Assembly: GCA_001247695.2 (NCBI GenBank)
Contig: LGRX02034421.1
Span: 1 to 64,000 of the forward strand
Direction of reading: 5' to 3'
DNA from: Cymbomonas tetramitiformis
Lineage: Eukaryota > Chlorophyta > Pyramimonadophyceae > Pyramimonadales > Pyramimonadaceae
DNA: 64,000 bases
A program made the translations under genes and the position numbers. Shown here one piece after another: positions 10,880 to 22,616 of the stretch. Within the stretch, counting starts at the first letter, position 1. Every line of letters begins with the position of its first letter. Below the pieces are notes generated by a model. That model did no database searches. It had not been told where the DNA came from and saw nothing but the letters and a program-made list of their open reading frames with translations.

Positions 10880-11180
10880 CATGGTCCAGAACGCCTTCTT
10901 AGTGTGTTCCGAAACGGAATGCATTCCGCACCATGAAAACATTCCGCATTCCGCTGGTCCAGAACGTGTTCTTAGTGTATTGACTTCCGCACCATGAATA
11001 CATTCCGCATTCCGCTGATTCAGAACGTGTTCTTAGTGTATTCCGAAGTAGACTGCATTCCGCACCAGGAATGAGTTCCACATTCCGCATGCATTCCGTA
11101 CCAGGAACACCCCCCGTTCCTAGAAATGCCCGGAACACGTCCGGAACGAACGTTCCGGACGGTTTTTCTGTTTTCCCAGA
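10880..11180. repeat. Word tract B: CATTCCG/GGAATG array
   Basis: The tract is packed with CATTCCG, TTCCGCACCA, GTTCTTAGTG and GAACG words, partly as a degenerate 60-65 bp repeat. It ends in TTTTCCCAGA at 11171-11180. It occupies the same position relative to the duplicated gene tail as tract A does relative to the first copy, but is built from different words. Confidence 0.75.
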
Positions 11181-11612
11181 TTGCAATGATGCGGTCTAAC
11201 CCTCCTGCTACACGGTGTGACTAGAACACGGTAGTAAATGTGGGTGCCTACCCTAGGATACAGGCATCAATGATAACAATCACCAGTCGTGCTCAAACAT
11301 GGTGCATGCGCATGTTGTAGTCCGGAGCAGAATTGGTGTGGGCCTCGATGTGTTTGACCGAGATGATCTGCCAGCCACCCCCGCGCCGGCTGTAGGTCGA
11401 TGCTGATGTCTCCTACGCCGTTGTCGCCGCTGAAACTCCCCCCAGATGTGTCGTCGTGCGGGGGACTTAAAGCAGGTCACGGTAATATGGGCGTCTCTGT
11501 CTCGGGACCCCGCCGACGCCTCGAACGACCCTAGGCTTATGCTATTTTATGATGCGGTGTCGGTCGTAGCTCCCGCTGGGGATGCACGGAGGCTCAACCG
11601 AAGGAGCTAAGC

Positions 11613-12263
11613 TCAAGGCGTCGCACCAAAGGCACACCAGGGGGAGTTGTTCATGGCGGAGGTCTTATTCGCGTCCAGGCCGTCCGCATGGTTCAAAGTG
11701 TGGTCATGCTTAATGTTGGCGATCGACGTTTTCCGGTCCCGCGCGCGGCGCTCCCCGCTTGAGCAGTAGACTTCCCCCATTTTGTTACTTCTTGGTGAAC
11801 TCGGTCGGATCGATGCAGGTTGCCGTTGGCGCTGCTTTCCGCGCTTCGCCATCTTCCTTTGATGGTTTCGTCCTCGCGCCCTAGCGCTGGGCCCCTGCTC
11901 AGTGGCAGTGTCCTGCGTGAATAGAGGCGGCGTGGAGATGTCGGCGTAGTCGCCAAGCCAGGTGCTACGATTCAATATCGATAAAAACCGGGCAGACACA
12001 TCGATGCCGACAGCACGAGTGGCGTGCAATCCCATACAATATACGCAATGTACCGTTGCGGCGTGAGCTCCACGAGCTTGTCGCCACCGATGCACGTGGG
12101 CAGGCCGGATGCCCCCTGGCGTCGTGCTAGCCTGTTGGGCTCTCAGCGCAGCCTGAGCCGTCACGGTGTTGATGAGCACGTCCAGAATCCTTTCCGCGAC
12201 TTCGTGATGACGACATGGACTCGCCGCGATGGTCGCCCTGGATAGCGGCTTACGTCCCCCCAT
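11613..12263 (-). CDS. Hypothetical ORF, possibly a decayed gene
   Basis: A 216-residue minus-strand ORF with no recognised domain. It contains HCVYCMGLHATRA, faintly reminiscent of a zinc-binding cluster in retroelement or plasmid-type proteins, and a basic stretch KMAKRGKQRQRQ. The surroundings carry no matching exons that I could join. It could be a chance ORF in moderately GC-rich DNA. Confidence 0.2.
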   Translation of the reverse strand: MGGRKPLSRATIAASPCRHHEVAERILDVLINTVTAQAALRAQQASTTPGGIRPAHVHRWRQARGAHAATVHCVYCMGLHATRAVGIDVSARFLSILNRSTWLGDYADISTPPLFTQDTATEQGPSARARGRNHQRKMAKRGKQRQRQPASIRPSSPRSNKMGEVYCSSGERRARDRKTSIANIKHDHTLNHADGLDANKTSAMNNSPWCAFGATP

Positions 12264-14079
12264 GTCGCAACCGCACGCTTTAGCACATAATTCTCGAGCA
12301 AAAACTCGGCGTCCATTTTATCGCAAGAATTTTACCATGAGGTTTCAGTGCAAGCGTCCCAAAGCTGCTCTCCGTTTTTCCACGGTACGCATGCATTGTT
12401 TGTCTCCTTTTCTAAATCGATGCATTCACAATCTTCCCAAAATTCACAGCCTGTTAGGGCAGCACTGTATGTATCGTGCTTCTGAAAATACCAAAGCTTT
12501 TTTGTATCAGCACTAATGTGTGCAAGGCATGCTTCACAGCTTGGCCCAACATGTGGCAATGCGTACATATGCATTTCCCTTCGTTACATTGCACGCAGCA
12601 TGCCGCACCACGGAGATGCATTGCAAATCCAAGGGTGATATATAGGCCAATCGTTATGAACCTTGGTGCAAGGTCTCGTACGGGTACCTGCACCCCGGTG
12701 CATGCGGGTGGGTCCTAGCTAAGGACTGACAACATGAAATGGATTTTGCCCTCCTCCCATGTAAGGGGTGTCCGGCGCCATCCCCCATTTACCGAAAGCA
12801 GAAAATCTGCTGGAGTATCTTAGGTTGCATACACGCAACGACCATTTTGGCCTGACTCTCTTCGACTTATAACAGGGAGCTGCTTACACGGATAGAAGCG
12901 CATTGCTGCGCGCTAAGTAAGACTCGGGATTCCACGATTCTTCTCCGATGGCGGAAATTATTGCAGATCTTCCTGCAAAAGTTACCAAATACATGATTTG
13001 TAATGACTAATATCTGGAATTTCCAAAATGAAAGCCCTGAAGACAATGTGCCGTCTAACCCAAATAACTTCCCCTCAAACTGGAAACGAGTGTCAACCTC
13101 CAAGTTCAGGATTACCAACTAGCAGCCTTTGGCTACTTATTCCACATTATTACATTTCAGCAGATTATATGGGGGAAAAAATGTTCAATTTTATTTATCT
13201 ACATATGAATCGTGAATCGATCATTATTGTGCACCTAATGCCTTTGCTTCATTTCTAGGGTGTGCAGTACCTCGCCAATTAGCAAGCTGATATAAGTATC
13301 TACGACAACTACAAACAAAAAAATGCGCTGTAAAATTGGCTACATCTTGATAATCAGAGGCTGATGATCCCATGGACCTTTGGGCTCCATGAGTCGTGCT
13401 TATTGTAACCCCCTTGCTGAAACATAGGGCTGAAAAGCGTAGATCTAAGCCCCCAGTTTAATGAGAGTTTTGTCAAAGAGGAGTTGCAGCCTTCTCTTCG
13501 AAGATCTGAAAGGGGCTTGTTGAGCAGCAGCATGAGGTAAACATGTATAAACATCGTGTATAAACAAGGTAGGTTATTGCCAGCTGGATATTGGCACCCC
13601 CGAACACATTCTCGATTGAAACACGGCTGCCTCCATTGACAGTCCCTCTAGGGAGTCGGCCTCCTCATCGACCATCCCCTCGATCCACTGCGTAAGACAT
13701 AAGCACACGACGTGAGCCCAGCACAGAATGCCATCTCTTGAACAGGTATCCTAGCCACATGTTCGGTGCTCACTTGGGCTAACCTGGCAGGAGCAGAGTT
13801 GGGCACGCTTCTAAAACAATAGTCAAGTGCTCACACAGCACACCGCTCCAATACGGCACTGATTCGGCCTGCGCACAGCGGAAGCAGACACATGTGGCTG
13901 AAACCTCGAGGGCGGAGCAAGAGGCCTCCTTGCGGGAACTAGGTTGGCAAGTGCGTCATACCTGAAGGTGCGCGAAGGAGCTCGCTCGCGGCATGTTCTT
14001 GCTTGCCAGCGAGGCGATTGCACGGGATGCCGCCGCTTGCAACCCATTCGCGTTCGCCCCGTTTACATTCATGGGTTGG
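12264..14079. other. Intergenic, no feature seen
   Basis: About 1.8 kb without a supportable gene or repeat. The final 150 bp run into the GC-rich 3' end of the ankyrin/CCCH gene. Confidence 0.5.
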
Positions 14080-17000
14080 TTATGTGCCGGGGGGTGATGA
14101 ACACTGGGAAGGGGGGTGAGCCGTCAGGGAGGCGTGGTGATGCACAGCAGGGGCATGGGATGGACGTTGGCCTGAGGGTGATGGACGTTGCTCGGTGGTT
14201 GATGGACACCAGCAGGGGGTGTGGGCGGGCATGGGGTGGTGGGCGTGCATGGGGGTGAAGGGCGTGGGAAGGGGGTGATGTCCGCTGGCAGGGGCAGGCT
14301 GCTGGCAGGGTGGGCAGGCCGTTAGCAGGGGGTGGTGGCCGTTGGCAGGGGGGTGATGTCCATTGCCGGAGTGCCCAGTGGGTGACCGTCCATGGGTAGG
14401 AGCCCCGTTGGCGACGAGCCCATTTGCAGAGGGAGCTCGTCGGTGCGGGTAGCTGCCAGCGCTGGGGGAGAGGCCGGGCGCTGGGAGCCCATTCAAAGGC
14501 CGGCCACTGGCCGGAGGCGCGCTCGCCATGGCGGCGTGCGCTGCACTCTGCGGGGCTTGCCCGACCTGCGGTGGCTGCCGCAAGAGCTCCGCGGGGCCCG
14601 GTGCGGAGCTTGCAGGGAAGACTGCAGCCGACGCCTGGCTGTGTGCACTTCCCATTGATAAGCTCGCAAAGGCGTCGTCAATCTCATGCAACGGCGCCGG
14701 AGAGAACGCCGCCATGTCTGCGGGAGGCACACAGAAGCTCACCCAATGAGCCGACAGGGGCGGCGCTCCGCCATCAGAGCAGAAACAGCTCCACAACACG
14801 CGGCGCGTGTTGCTAAGCTCCACGGGAGAGAGTAGCACCTAGAAGGCCAACCTGGCTGCCGGGAAGGCACACGAGACCGGGGTATGGATGTGGCAAGTGC
14901 TGCTCGTTGATGTGGGGGCACACACCTTGAGTGGAGATGGGCGATGAGGAGCCCGACTGGTCGTCAGAGGGAGTGCGCAGCTCTGGAGGACTGTGTGTGA
15001 CACAACCCATACATCCCCACGGATATCAGCTGCCGAATGAATGCTCGCGGATTCTCGAGGGAGCAGGGCAGCTTGCAGGCCGCCGCCGGCTGCCAGCACC
15101 GAGCTTGGAGCACACAGGGGCTGGATGTCGGCAGGCAGTGGCCAAGCACATCCCCTGTTGGAGTCCCTTGAAAGCACAAGACAGCCGTAGGCACAATCTG
15201 GAGGCGAGCGTCAAGCGTATGCTGAGGGGGTGCGCCTGGAGCTCTCCCTCAAGCTCGCCTCCAGCCAGGGCGAAGAGCCTATCAAAACAGGGTTTCTGGT
15301 TAAGGACAATCCTAGAACTCGATATCCTAACACCGGCGGTGCAAAGGCATGCATATCCCAACTATTTGAGAGCCCACACAACGGCCTGGTTCACCTGGCA
15401 TGTCCTCACAATCGATCCACTGCTGACTCAACGGCGAGAGCATTCAGCAAGGAGAAATGAGAGCGCCAAAGCTGAGAGCGATTCGGCAACGCAGGCGCGG
15501 GAGGCTGGAGGGTGATGCACCAGACCTGTGTGCAAAGAAGCAGACCCTCCTTCCACAGCTCGTGCCGTCCTTGCAGAGCTGCGTGCGATAGCGAGAGGGA
15601 TGCAGCCAGCACTCAAAGACCCCGTGGGAGAATTCACAGGCATCTCCACGGCGGCAGCTGCCCTTTCGGAAATCGGGGCACGCATTCCCAGTGTAGTGAA
15701 AGCGTCGCGGATCCCGGCGGCGCGCCTTTTCCCCGGGATGTGTGAACGGGCACTCCGTCCAATCGTGGGCATGCATTTTGGAGCACCTCCGCACTTTGAA
15801 CTCGTACATTCGGAACTCGTCTGTCTGGTACATGTTCTTATCAAGCTCGGAGGCCGCATGTGGCTGGGAAGGTGTGGCAGCTTCCTGCGATGCAATCTGC
15901 AGCAATGGCCCATTCGAGACTCAGTGTGCCTGGAAAGCGAGCCAAAGGCATTCTGGTGTCATGTAAGCAATAAAGGAGTCGGAGCAGAAGAGGCAGCGAC
16001 TCCTAAGAATGGGTAATCACCACGTGCAGGCTCGGGGATTTAGGGAGCAGAGACTCTCAAGCGCCTAGAGGCACTACCTACGTCACAACTTCAACGCCAC
16101 CTGAATAAGTGCGGACCGCCTCTTGCTCTATATGGCCGACTTACCCAAACACGCACTGACTGCCAACAAAAGTGAGCCCGCCTTCAGCCCAGTGCACACA
16201 CGGAACGGCATGAGACGCGCCGATCGAAGCTAGCCCACCTTCTATCCAGCGGGAAAAAAAGCATGCAGAAACAAGGCGGGGCCGTGCCAAGATACCACAC
16301 ACGGAACGGCATGAGATCCGCCGACAAAAGCCAGCCCACCATCATCCCAGTGGAGTGAGAAGCATTCAGGAACAGGGCGAGGCCGTGGCGTGATACCACA
16401 CACATTCGGCGAGTCCGGATAAGTGTCCCGAGGTGTGTGCTGAACCAATTGATCCCCGGCGTGGGTAAATAGTGCAGCCGGTCTTCTGCGGCTACGGTGT
16501 GCCAAAGGAGTCGGTCCAAGGGTACACATACACAGACACACACTGTAAGGAAAACAGCATGGATGACAGCATGGCCCATCGGCCCGAGACACAGCGGAGT
16601 ACGCAACATTGCGTGCAAAAACCCGGTGCCAGTGCACAACACGGCGGAGTTGATGACAGCATGAGCAGTGCCCGAAGGTCGGAGTAGCATATCAGACAGA
16701 TCACAGCAAGAGCTTGGTGCCTCCTCAGTCGTGCTACACAAAACGGGAATCCTCACTTGTTGCTGCAGCTTCCCCAAAAGACGTTCGGCAGGAGTTTCCG
16801 GTGCGCGGGGGAGAAGATCCGCCGCACGCCTTCCCGCTGAGTCACGACAGTCTCGCTCACCACCGGCGCGCAGCAGAAGAGCGATCACCTCCGCGGTCTG
16901 CGCGCTGCCTCCAGCGGCCGCACAGTGAAGCGCGGTGAAACTGAGCAAGTTCACCAACAGCGCCCAAACTCAACCAACGGTAAAGCAGAGAACCGTGCCA

Positions 17001-18130
17001 GGGTAGGGGAAGCCTTAGTACTAGAGGGAACTATAGCCGGATAGCTCCACAAGATTTCGATGCAGTGGCGGAAGTTCCCTCTCGTCTGCTTCAAAACTGT
17101 TTCAGTACACCTAGCAACTAGTTTGTCACTGGGAACAGAACAGCCATCGGAAACTGAAGGATGTATTGTCTTTCGAGAGTGCTAGTCCGTGTGTGGGCAC
17201 GTGGATTTAATTGCTTGATGAAGATGTTGTAACTCGCTGTTGTAAATGTACCAAACTGAACTAGGCTATTAGTTTCAAATGCTTGAGAGTAGCTTTCATT
17301 GTAGCGTCTTGGAATAACACACATATCTATGGTTTCGAGCAGCAAAAATGCCGTAGTCAATAGACTTCTGGCGTCTGACATTTAAGCATCACTACGTGTA
17401 CATTCTCGCACGAGGCTTCTTGATTGGCTCACTACAGTGCGTACTAGCGCGGCCTTTGGAAGTAGCAAAGTCATAGAGACGCGGAGAGCATTTTACCCGT
17501 CGTCCTCGGAGCGCAGGCACGGATCAGCTCCACAAAGCAGAGCATATTTGAGAACGTCGCAGCTGCAAGGAAGTGACCCGCAGTTTTGTGAGCCAAATGG
17601 ACTGCCAGTATAATTGGGGCAGATGCGCTGTCGCCATGCCTCACAAGTAGTGGGGCACGAAAGGGGAAAGCAAATAATCACAGATCCAACACTCGACGCA
17701 CCTTCCGTGCTGCGCAGCTATCATAAGCGGGGTTCGGCGTTTGCGTTCAAGGCCTTCACTAGCTCCAGAGTTATTTGCAGGTGAATACCTGGCAAGAATC
17801 GCGGGGAGGTCAGCGTTCAGAGCGTGCACCTTACTGTGTTCCTTGTTAGGCCAAGCTTCGAGTGCGAAGCATATATGACGCGCCCATCGGGAAGGCTTTA
17901 CAGAAACTTTCGCCGCAAATTAAAAACTCTTACCAATCTCCAAAGAGATCCAAGGCACAGCCTTCAATCTCAATCGCCCAGCGCGCAGCGGCAAGGTCAT
18001 TGCTCGCGGCTGCAGATAGAAGCGGGTGCGTCGGGAAAGGCTCTCGCCACGGTTCTAAACTCTTTACTGAATGATGAGGATCGCTAAAACCAGATATGTC
18101 AATAGCGGTTTCAAGCATTACCCCCGGCAT
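14080..18130 (-). CDS. Ankyrin-repeat, arginine-rich tandem CCCH zinc-finger protein (seven exons)
   Basis: Seven minus-strand exons join in frame: 18130-17934, 17833-17702, 17562-17497, 16940-16757, 15896-15526 (or from 15884), 14990-14926 and 14717-14080, 1,653 nt in all (about 550 aa). Exons 1-4 encode an ankyrin region ([48 protein letters not shown]). Exon 5 carries the RR-TZF module: an arginine-rich CX5HX4CX3H finger ([19 protein letters not shown]), then CX7CX5CX3H, a 16-residue spacer and CX5CX4CX3H. Exon 6 supplies SPPELRTP, and exon 7 a Pro/His/Gly-rich tail. In plants such proteins bind AU-rich mRNA and shuttle to processing bodies or stress granules. Introns are GT-AG. The exon 1 start is the first ATG; further 5' exons are possible. 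Confidence 0.9.
16195..16402. repeat. Tandem duplication inside intron 4 of the CCCH gene
   Basis: Two copies of an approximately 101-bp unit starting CACACGGAACGGCATGAG lie head to tail within the intron between exons 4 and 5. The copies differ by scattered substitutions. Confidence 0.6.
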
Positions 18131-19888
18131 GCTGTGAAGACGTTGCGGAACTCTCTATGCGTTCTGGGAGGGCTGGGTTAGTGATTGGACGGGGAAACTG
18201 TTCCAACCAATTACACTGGATGCATCGTGAACGGTACTATGCACGCTGTGTAGAAACCAGGTATGTAATTCACGAGTGCATATACTTTATACCGAATGGC
18301 CCGAACGTCGCAGTTAGAAATAGAAATTACGTCGCAGAAAGTTGAATTCTCAAACAATGTTCAAGCTACAGAACAGAGATCAACAAGATCCAACGCGCGT
18401 AGATGGTGAAGATATTATTTGGAGGTTTGCTTAAAGAATTATTCATTCAGGATATGCCTTGCGTGGAAAAGGGAAGAATTCAAAACAACGCATCGTCAAT
18501 TGGCTTATTATCGAACCGTCGGAGAAATCCGTGTCCTGATTCGCTCATATGTATCATCCACTGAATCTGACTTAGATATAAAACTATTGGCAGAGAATCG
18601 AAGATCTGGTAGCTGACGACCGTGTATGACCGTCTGGGGCATCGATTGGTGGGATCGCCATATATCGATCTCGACATCAATGTAAATATTTTTCATTTTC
18701 GGTACACTATAGATTACATTCGAGATTCACTTTTTTTCGTACCGTATCGATTAGCTGATAGCTCGCTTATTTCATTCAAAATCGGAGTTTCAACACGTAC
18801 AGTACACCGTTGACGGTGTTAAACTATATCATACGATAGCTCAATATTTGCCTTCAATTACTATGTAATAATAATATTAATATCTTTGACGTAAGTTGAC
18901 CTCTGTCTGAAATCTGAATTCCTCGCTCAATCGTCGATGGATTTTACATACGATATTGTGCGGCGTTTTCGACATTTCGACAATGTTGTATATTCAATAT
19001 TGAATGGATTTACAGTGTCATGTCATGTCATTGTCACTACATACTGATTTCCAACCAAATATACAACAAAGGGTATGCATATATTGTGTACCATGTATAT
19101 ATTTATATATATTATATGCATGTCGTAATATTTACGTCTAACTCAAGGTCACGACTCTCGAGTCTGGAGCTCTCGAGTCTCGACATCGTCAGGAAATATC
19201 CAGATGACCGTAAGATTTATCTAGTCATATCGACATGGAAATATCTACGGCTGACATATATGAAAGTGATGCGCCTAGATGTGCAAAATCTACAGAATAT
19301 TGCATTCAGCAGATCGGGAGCACATTCTACAGTCAGGTCAGTCACAGATATGCATATGTGTGACGATGATGTTATACCACCGACATGCACAGTTATCCGT
19401 TTCAAATCTGCAAGCGATCCGCGTAAAGTTCCAATTATTAATAATGCACCAGCTCGCGGACTCGATCTTAGCATCTTACATGGAAGATACATTTGACTTT
19501 TCCCATACATTTTGAGGATTTGGTAATTTACATAGAATTTTTTTATTACGGATAAATCTAAACGTTGGGCTAAAACGTGCATCGGATCGCGAGAGTATCG
19601 CGAGTGGACACAACAGTGGCACAACAACGTATGTCGTATCATCTCCTGTGCTGTCGCTATCGGCTATGTTTACTTGTGCACCTAAATTTTGTAGATGCGT
19701 CATCCCCCCTATTCAATATTATAGTTGAGGGATAACGATCGAATGAATCGATAATTCGATATTTATACTGATATAAAAAGATCGGGATCATGGATTTACC
19801 CAGCGCCCCGAAGCGTCGCGTCGCGCGGCGTCGGAATGAGTGTAGAGTCCGAATCGAGAATCAGAATGACCAAAAAAACTTCTGACCT
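18131..19888. other. AT-rich intergenic region, no gene
   Basis: No supportable coding region. There is a small cluster of GAGTCTCGA/CTCGAGTC words near 19145-19185. The left end should hold the promoter and 5' UTR of the ankyrin/CCCH gene, but no specific element was identified. Confidence 0.4.
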
Positions 19889-19891
19889 TTA

Positions 19892-20643
19892 TGAGAAGTT
19901 CATGGTTTAAACCACGAAATCTCGATCATAGCGAAACTCGACCATGGTCGAGATTTCTCAACTACGTTTCGCTATAGATCCCCGGAATATTCTGCCTACG
20001 TGGGGGGGGGATATCCGCGTCCCGTCAGCGTTCAGATCGTGGTCGAGTTTCGCTATGAAAAATGGAACTCGACCACGAAATTTCGATTTTTCGTGGTTGA
20101 GTTCGATTTTTCATAGCGAAACTCGACCACGATCTCAACCACGGTCTCAACCACGGTATGTCATCACGATGTCAGCAGATGTCGAATTCAGTCCCAAATT
20201 AATTTTTCAATTCTACATCTGCTGCATGTGGATGACGATGGCTGACGAACTCGACATTTCATAGCGAAACTCAACCACGAAATCTCGACCAAGCCCCCCC
20301 CCCGTGGTCGAGATTTTCATAGCGAAACTCAACCGAGGTCCAAAAGTGTCTCACGTTACCAGACACGTCGGCTCACACGCTGTCGCAGACGTGTACAAAA
20401 TATTCCTTCGCTAACCAAGTTTCGCTATGAAAAATCGAACTCAACCACAAAACTCGACCGTGGTCGAGATTTTCATAGCGAAACTCAACCGAGGTCTCAA
20501 CCACGAAATTTCGGGTCTCACGATCAAAAATCCGAACCGAAGCGTCCGATCGAAAATTCTTTCCATCGTGTCCGCGAAACGCAGTGATGACACCTTGGTT
20601 AAACCACGGTTTCCATTTCGTGGTTTAAACCATGAACTTCTCA
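19892..20643. mobile_element. Non-autonomous TIR element E1 (PIF/Harbinger-like), 752 bp
   Basis: The ends are inverted repeats TGAGAAGTTCATGGTTTA (19892-) and its complement (to 20643), extending to about 30 bp with few mismatches. The element is flanked by TTA at 19889-19891 and 20644-20646, the 3-bp duplication favoured by PIF/Harbinger elements. The inside alternates unique cores (about 19976-20040, 20157-20250, 20340-20415, 20515-20595) with clusters of the words CGAAACTCGACCACG and CTCGACCACGAAAT in both orientations. No transposase is encoded. It is a sister of E2 at 20719-21456. Confidence 0.85.
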
Positions 20644-20718
20644 TTATAATCTTCACCCAAACCAAATTACCTTACTACCTCTGACCTTTATAATCTTCAC
20701 CCAAACCAAATTACCTTA
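20644..20718. repeat. Direct repeat between E1 and E2
   Basis: The sequence TATAATCTTCACCCAAACC and the following AAATTACCTTA occur twice, 44 bp apart, between the two elements. A related CCAAATTACCTTA stands at about 22153 without an element, next to the same CAGCAGCAGCAAAG sequence that follows E2. It is therefore a likely view of the unoccupied E2 target. Confidence 0.65.
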
Positions 20719-21456
20719 TGAGAAGTTCATGGTTTAGTGGCTACTTTGAAAACCATGGTTTTGGTCCGACTGTCATCACTGCGTTCACGGACACGATGGG
20801 CAGATCGTTCGATCCCACGCTTCTGTGCATTTTTTTGATCGTGTACCCAATAAGTAGCCTCCAAACCGTGGTTTCGCGAAACCACAGTTTCGGTTTTCAT
20901 GGTTTTCTCCAAAACCATGGTTTTGGAAAGGAATATTGTGTACACGTCCGCGACAGCCTGTCTGCCGACGTGTCCCATCACGTAAGACAATTCTGAACCG
21001 TGGTTTCGCGAAACCACGCTTTGGGGGAACGTCAGCCATCGTCATCCAGATGCATAATGTGAAAATCGAATTTACGAAATCTGAAGATCGACTCGAACGC
21101 CCCGAGATGTCGAAAATTCTGAAACTCTTCCAGTCAGGCTCACCGTTGAACTGGGAGCTCCCAGTTGATGTGATGACATGGTATCGCGAAACCACAGTTT
21201 CCAAACCGTAGTATCCCGAAACCACAGTTTCCAAAGCGTGGTTTCGCGAAACCACGCTTTTCAAACCGTAGTTTCGCGAAACCATGGTTTGGGGGAACGT
21301 GACACGCGATCAGCATATCCCCCGCCACCCAGGCGCCACCAGGCGGAATATTCGGGGGAATATCGCGAAAAGCGTGGTTTCGCGAAACCACGATTTGTAA
21401 ACCATGGTTTCGCGATACCACGGTTTCAAAGTAGCCACTAAACCATGAACTTCTCA
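20719..21456. mobile_element. Non-autonomous TIR element E2 (PIF/Harbinger-like), 738 bp
   Basis: A 36-bp near-perfect inverted repeat forms the ends (TGAGAAGTTCATGGTTTAGT and complement), flanked by TTA at 20716-20718 and 21457-21459. Four cores (about 20760-20855, 20930-20990, 21020-21180, 21293-21370) match the four cores of E1 in reverse order and orientation. The word clusters between them are instead built from CGTGGTTTCGCGAAACCACG, a near-perfect palindrome absent from E1. No transposase is encoded. Confidence 0.85.
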
Positions 21457-21469
21457 TTACTTACCTTAA

Positions 21470-22420
21470 TCAGCAGCAGCAGCAAAGCTCGAATCCCAAC
21501 GGGCGATACAGTCGAATGTTCCATCTCACGATCGCCGGACGCTGACGATGACAGTGCCACCACAGTCGCGTGTATGTACCACGACGCCACCCACGCGTTA
21601 TGGCATGGCATGCTGGGAAGCAAAAAGCAAAGCACTGTCGCGCACATGATCCCGCGGTCATATGATGTAATGGCGATATCCATGTTAACATCGCATGGTA
21701 ATTAATGGTGCTGTCCAAAAGGATCGACGCCTAGTGGAGATCGCATATTTGTGATCGACAGCGCCTAGTACCTTAATCGGCAGCAGCAGCAGCAGCAAAG
21801 CTCGAATCCCAACGGGCGATACAGTCGAATGTTCCATCTCACGATCGCCGGACGCTAACGATGACAGTGCCACAACAGTCGCGTGTATGTACCACGACGC
21901 CACCCACGCGTTATGGCATGGCATGCTGGGAAGCAAAAAGCAAAGCACTGTCGCGCACATGATCCTGCGGTCAGATGATGTAATGGCGATATCCATGTTA
22001 ACATCGCATGGTAATTAATGGTGCTGTCCAAAAGGATCGACGCCTAGTGGAGATCGCATATTTGTGATCGACAGCGCCTACTGTAGTACATGAAATACAT
22101 ATACAAATAGAAATACGAAAACCTCTGCTCCTTATGATTTGGAACCTGGCCAAATTACCTTACTTACTTACTTACTTACTTACTTAATCAGCAGCAGCAA
22201 AGCGCGAATCCCAACGGGTGACACAGACGAACTTCCGATCTCACGATCGCCAGACGCTAACGATGACAGTGCCGCTGCAGTCGCGTACATTTACCGCGAC
22301 GCCACCCACGCGTTATGGCGTGGCATGTTGGGATGCAAAAAGCGAAGCACTGTCGCGCACATGATCCTACGGTCAGATGGCCTAGTGGAGATCTCTTTTT
22401 GAGATCGATCCGCCTAGTAT
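21470..22420. repeat. Three copies of a coding-like repeat, first two 313 bp apart
   Basis: Copies begin with CAGCAGCAGCAAAG at about 21470, 21780 and 22190. Copies 1 and 2 are nearly identical for over 300 bp. Copy 3 is diverged and separated by about 100 bp including (CTTA)n. A plus-strand frame in copies 1 and 3 reads KARIPTGDT, then SRSPDA and DATHALW, similar in both. This suggests the repeat derives from a coding exon, though no complete gene remains. Confidence 0.7.
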
Positions 22421-22616
22421 ATTACAAATACCTAAAATAGGGAATACGAAATAGCTCTGTTGATCTGTACTCAGTACTGTATCGCTACAGTATGAGTATC
22501 GAGTATCGAGTATCGAGTACACAGTGTGACACTGTTGACTGTACACAGAGTTGAGAGCACACGATACTGTACAGTACTGTACACAGTATCGTGTATGATC
22601 AATCTCAAATCTTAAT

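Noticed and set aside
10880..11186. Possible CRISPR-like array in tract B
   Set aside because: Unit length and spacing vary, words occur in both orientations, and the genome is eukaryotic.
13944..14258. Plus-strand Gly/Met-rich ORF
   Set aside because: Antisense of the Pro/His-rich last exon of the CCCH gene.
16184..16756. Extension of the ankyrin exon as a 257-residue ORF
   Set aside because: The zinc-finger reading frame joins only if splicing occurs at the GTGAGG donor at 16756. The extension is intron with a tandem repeat.
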